Of a stretch of DNA of 64,000 bases, positions 62,367 through 64,000 are shown in pieces. The notes below the pieces were generated by a model, which saw only the letters and a list, made by a program, of their open reading frames with translations, searched no databases and was not told the DNA's origin. Numbering within the stretch: position 1 is the first letter of the stretch; every line of letters begins with the position of its first letter. This DNA is from Micromonospora tarapacensis (GTDB lineage: Bacteria > Actinomycetota > Actinomycetes > Mycobacteriales > Micromonosporaceae): NCBI RefSeq assembly GCF_019697375.1, contig NZ_JAHCDI010000004.1, positions 3,893,324-3,957,323 of the forward strand. Direction: 5' to 3'. The translations under genes were made by a program, and so were the position numbers.

Positions 62367-63908
62367 TCAATCCCATTCCTCGTCGGGTGCAGGCTCAAGC
62401 TCCGGCGCCGCCCCGACAGCAGCTCCGCCGGCCACCGCTACCGGTTCCGCCACAGGTGGGCCGCCGTGTGTCCACGGGGTCTGCTCCGCCGGCGGGAACG
62501 CCCCGCTCGGCACGTACGCCTCGCTCAGTGTGGTGTAGCAGTGCCGCTCCCCCACCTCCGGCACGCTTCCCGGGCTGGCCGTCAACCCGCGCCCCATCCC
62601 GCCGGAGAGTTCCAGCACCACCTCGGTCTTGCCGTCCGCCGCCGGCGTCACGAAGATCACCCGCGCTTTCTGCCCCGGCCGGGCGGGGCTGAACAGGGTC
62701 GCCCCGACCGGCACCAGCACCGGCTCGGTGGTCACCAGCTGGATGCGCGGGCGCAACACCGGCCGTCGGCCGCTGTCGTCCACCCGGGCCGGGTCGGCCA
62801 GCGCCACCTCGCCGACGAACGCCTCCCCGGTGAGCCGGTGCTCCGCCATCACCAGCGGATCGTCGAAGGCGCGCTGCACGGCGTAGGTCGCCGCCGCCCG
62901 CTCCAGACGGTGCAGCCGGGCGGCGGCGGCCACCGCGCCGTCGCGGGCCGGCTGCGGCGCACCGTCGTTGTCCAGGTGCTCGGCGTGGGCGGTGAAGGCG
63001 TCCCGGTCGCCGGTCCACCGCCCGGCCACCCGGGCTCCCGCCGGCAGGGCCCGCAGCAGTCCCAGGCCGCGCCAGATCAGCTCCCAGGTGGGCGTCAGCT
63101 GGTCCCGCAGCAGCCCTGCCAGCCACGTGTACGCCTCGGCACGCGCCGCCTCGTCGTCCCCGGCAACGGCGTACGCCTCGATGGCCGGGGCCAGCAGCCG
63201 GTTGTCGAAATCGGGATCGGTGGCCGGGCCGGCCGGCGGACACACCGCCGGGTCCTCGGCCCGGGCCGCCGCGTCGGCTCCCGACAGCCCCGCCGGAGGG
63301 GCGATCCAGCCCAGCAGCGCCGGCAGGTGCAGATCCTCCACCGCGCTCTGCCCGGTCGCCCAGTGCAGCGTGAGTGCCTGCGTCATCGCCACCAGCGCGG
63401 ACGAGCCGGAATGTTCGGCCCGCTCGGCAAAGAAGGTCAGCCATCGACCCAGCAGCGGCACCTGCGGTGGCACCGGGTACTCGCCGTCGACCCGGCGGAA
63501 CCGGGTGGAGCGACCGAGCAGCCGCAGGAACGTCACCGCCGCCGCGTTCGGCACCAGTAGCTGTGGCGCGTCGAGAAAGCGGTAACGGACGTCCCGGCCC
63601 CGGTCCACGGCGACCGCCTCGGTGCCGGTGCGGTGCGCGTCGACGTACGGCAACACGATCGCGGCCAGCTCGGCGGCGAACGCGAACCGTTGGTCCCGGT
63701 TGCGGGGCTGCGGCACGATCAGCAGCCGGCCCTCGCCGGGCGCGGCGCCGACCATCGCGGCGACGGGGGCGTTCGCCTCGCCGGCCATCGCCAACGGCAC
63801 CAGCACCAGGGGCCGCCTCGACAGGTGCAGGTGCCGGACGGTGGCCACCGGTTGGGCCGTCCCGGCGGCCACGGCCTGCGCCGCCGCCAGCGCCCGCAGC
63901 GTACTCAT
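62367..63908 (-). CDS. Hypothetical protein, 513 aa
   Basis: An actinomycete protein I do not recognise. The N-terminal part mixes short strands and helices (RRPLVLVPLAMAGEANAPVA, LLIVPQPRNRDQRFAFAAEL), the middle is helical (FFAERAEHSGSSALVAMTQA), and a beta-like region near the end (GQKARVIFVTPAADGKTEVV) is followed by an acidic Pro/Ala tail. No membrane segment or signal. Its ATG overlaps the stop of the gene upstream (ATGA), so the two are translated together and probably act together. Confidence 0.75.
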   Translation of the reverse strand: MSTLRALAAAQAVAAGTAQPVATVRHLHLSRRPLVLVPLAMAGEANAPVAAMVGAAPGEGRLLIVPQPRNRDQRFAFAAELAAIVLPYVDAHRTGTEAVAVDRGRDVRYRFLDAPQLLVPNAAAVTFLRLLGRSTRFRRVDGEYPVPPQVPLLGRWLTFFAERAEHSGSSALVAMTQALTLHWATGQSAVEDLHLPALLGWIAPPAGLSGADAAARAEDPAVCPPAGPATDPDFDNRLLAPAIEAYAVAGDDEAARAEAYTWLAGLLRDQLTPTWELIWRGLGLLRALPAGARVAGRWTGDRDAFTAHAEHLDNDGAPQPARDGAVAAAARLHRLERAAATYAVQRAFDDPLVMAEHRLTGEAFVGEVALADPARVDDSGRRPVLRPRIQLVTTEPVLVPVGATLFSPARPGQKARVIFVTPAADGKTEVVLELSGGMGRGLTASPGSVPEVGERHCYTTLSEAYVPSGAFPPAEQTPWTHGGPPVAEPVAVAGGAAVGAAPELEPAPDEEWD

Positions 63909-64000
63909 GCCGGCGCGCCGAGGGCGTCGGCGCGCAGACGGGCGGCGGCGCGCAGCAGCGCCGCGGCCTCCTCCTGCTCCGGGTCGGCGGCGCGCTCGCC
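63905..64000 (-). CDS. Partial gene, C-terminus only
   Basis: The last 31 codons of a gene that continues beyond the window. They form an Ala/Arg/Glu-rich helix (EQEEAAALLRAAARLRADAL). The stop is in an ATGA overlap with the 513-aa gene, so both belong to one operon. Too little remains to name it. Confidence 0.6.
   Translation of the reverse strand, partial: GERAADPEQEEAAALLRAAARLRADALGAPA

Noticed and set aside
1..64000. tRNA, rRNA or CRISPR arrays
   Set aside because: I saw no cloverleaf with a T-loop, no rRNA segment and no regularly spaced direct repeats with varying spacers.

Overview
The window comes from a very GC-rich actinomycete, most likely a Micromonospora-like member of the Micromonosporaceae. 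The evidence is GTG, TTG and apparently leaderless starts, F420/deazaflavin-dependent oxidoreductase families, an AfsR/SARP regulator, a CebR-type operator and TipA-like MerR regulation. The genus call is inference from gene content.

Layout. 1-5.8 kb: the end of pncB, then pncA (NAD salvage), an MFS transporter, cytochrome oxidase subunit I (ctaD) and an FAD monooxygenase. 6-13.1 kb: a secreted GH12+CBM2 cellulase behind a CebR-like operator, a GNAT enzyme, an aldo/keto reductase, threonine synthase, a GH15 glycosidase, a cupin and a small unknown protein. 13.1-19.8 kb: a frameshifted XRE-SARP-NB-ARC-TPR regulator diverges from two secreted cell-wall-type proteins that share near-identical 330-bp beta-propeller repeats. 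19.9-29.9 kb: sulfotransferase, an eroded beta-family gene, a cysteine-free IscA-like protein, F420-type oxidoreductases, a pentapeptide protein, a beta-lactamase-fold hydrolase, a possible caspase-fold protein and an M15 peptidase. 30-34.9 kb: a response regulator with a broken partner kinase, an aldo/keto reductase and a DrrAB-type ABC exporter. 34.9-43.6 kb: a large AAA/TPR regulator with two frameshifts, a three-gene unknown operon, an SF1 helicase-like protein, a DHA2 drug exporter and a GYD protein.

43.6-54.6 kb is a decayed accessory region. It holds two paralogous copies of a cassette (small Cys/His protein, DivIVA-like coiled coil, flavohaemoglobin-like globin), both partly broken, plus an APH-type kinase, a GRDP-like protein, an XRE/TPR regulator with a coupled GNAT enzyme, a GIY-YIG protein, a broken GntR gene, an IS1182-type element and a 5'-truncated DUF3427 helicase. 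From 54.6 kb the chromosome looks ordinary again: a secreted HEXXH metalloprotease, a deazaflavin-dependent oxidoreductase, small membrane/secreted proteins, a TipA-like regulator, a membrane GGDEF-EAL protein and an unknown 513-aa protein coupled to a gene running off the end.

The most interesting non-coding signal is a pair of intergenic inverted-repeat elements, 60 kb apart, that share an identical 14-nt stem end (CCTTTGCTCTGCTT) but have different interiors, as a structured RNA or a mobile palindromic element would. The most interesting protein signals are the repeated small CRND/PCRLHRWG family with its coupled cassette, and the homogenised propeller repeats. No tRNA, rRNA or CRISPR array was seen. 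Many frameshifts fall in otherwise conserved genes, so some may be sequencing errors.
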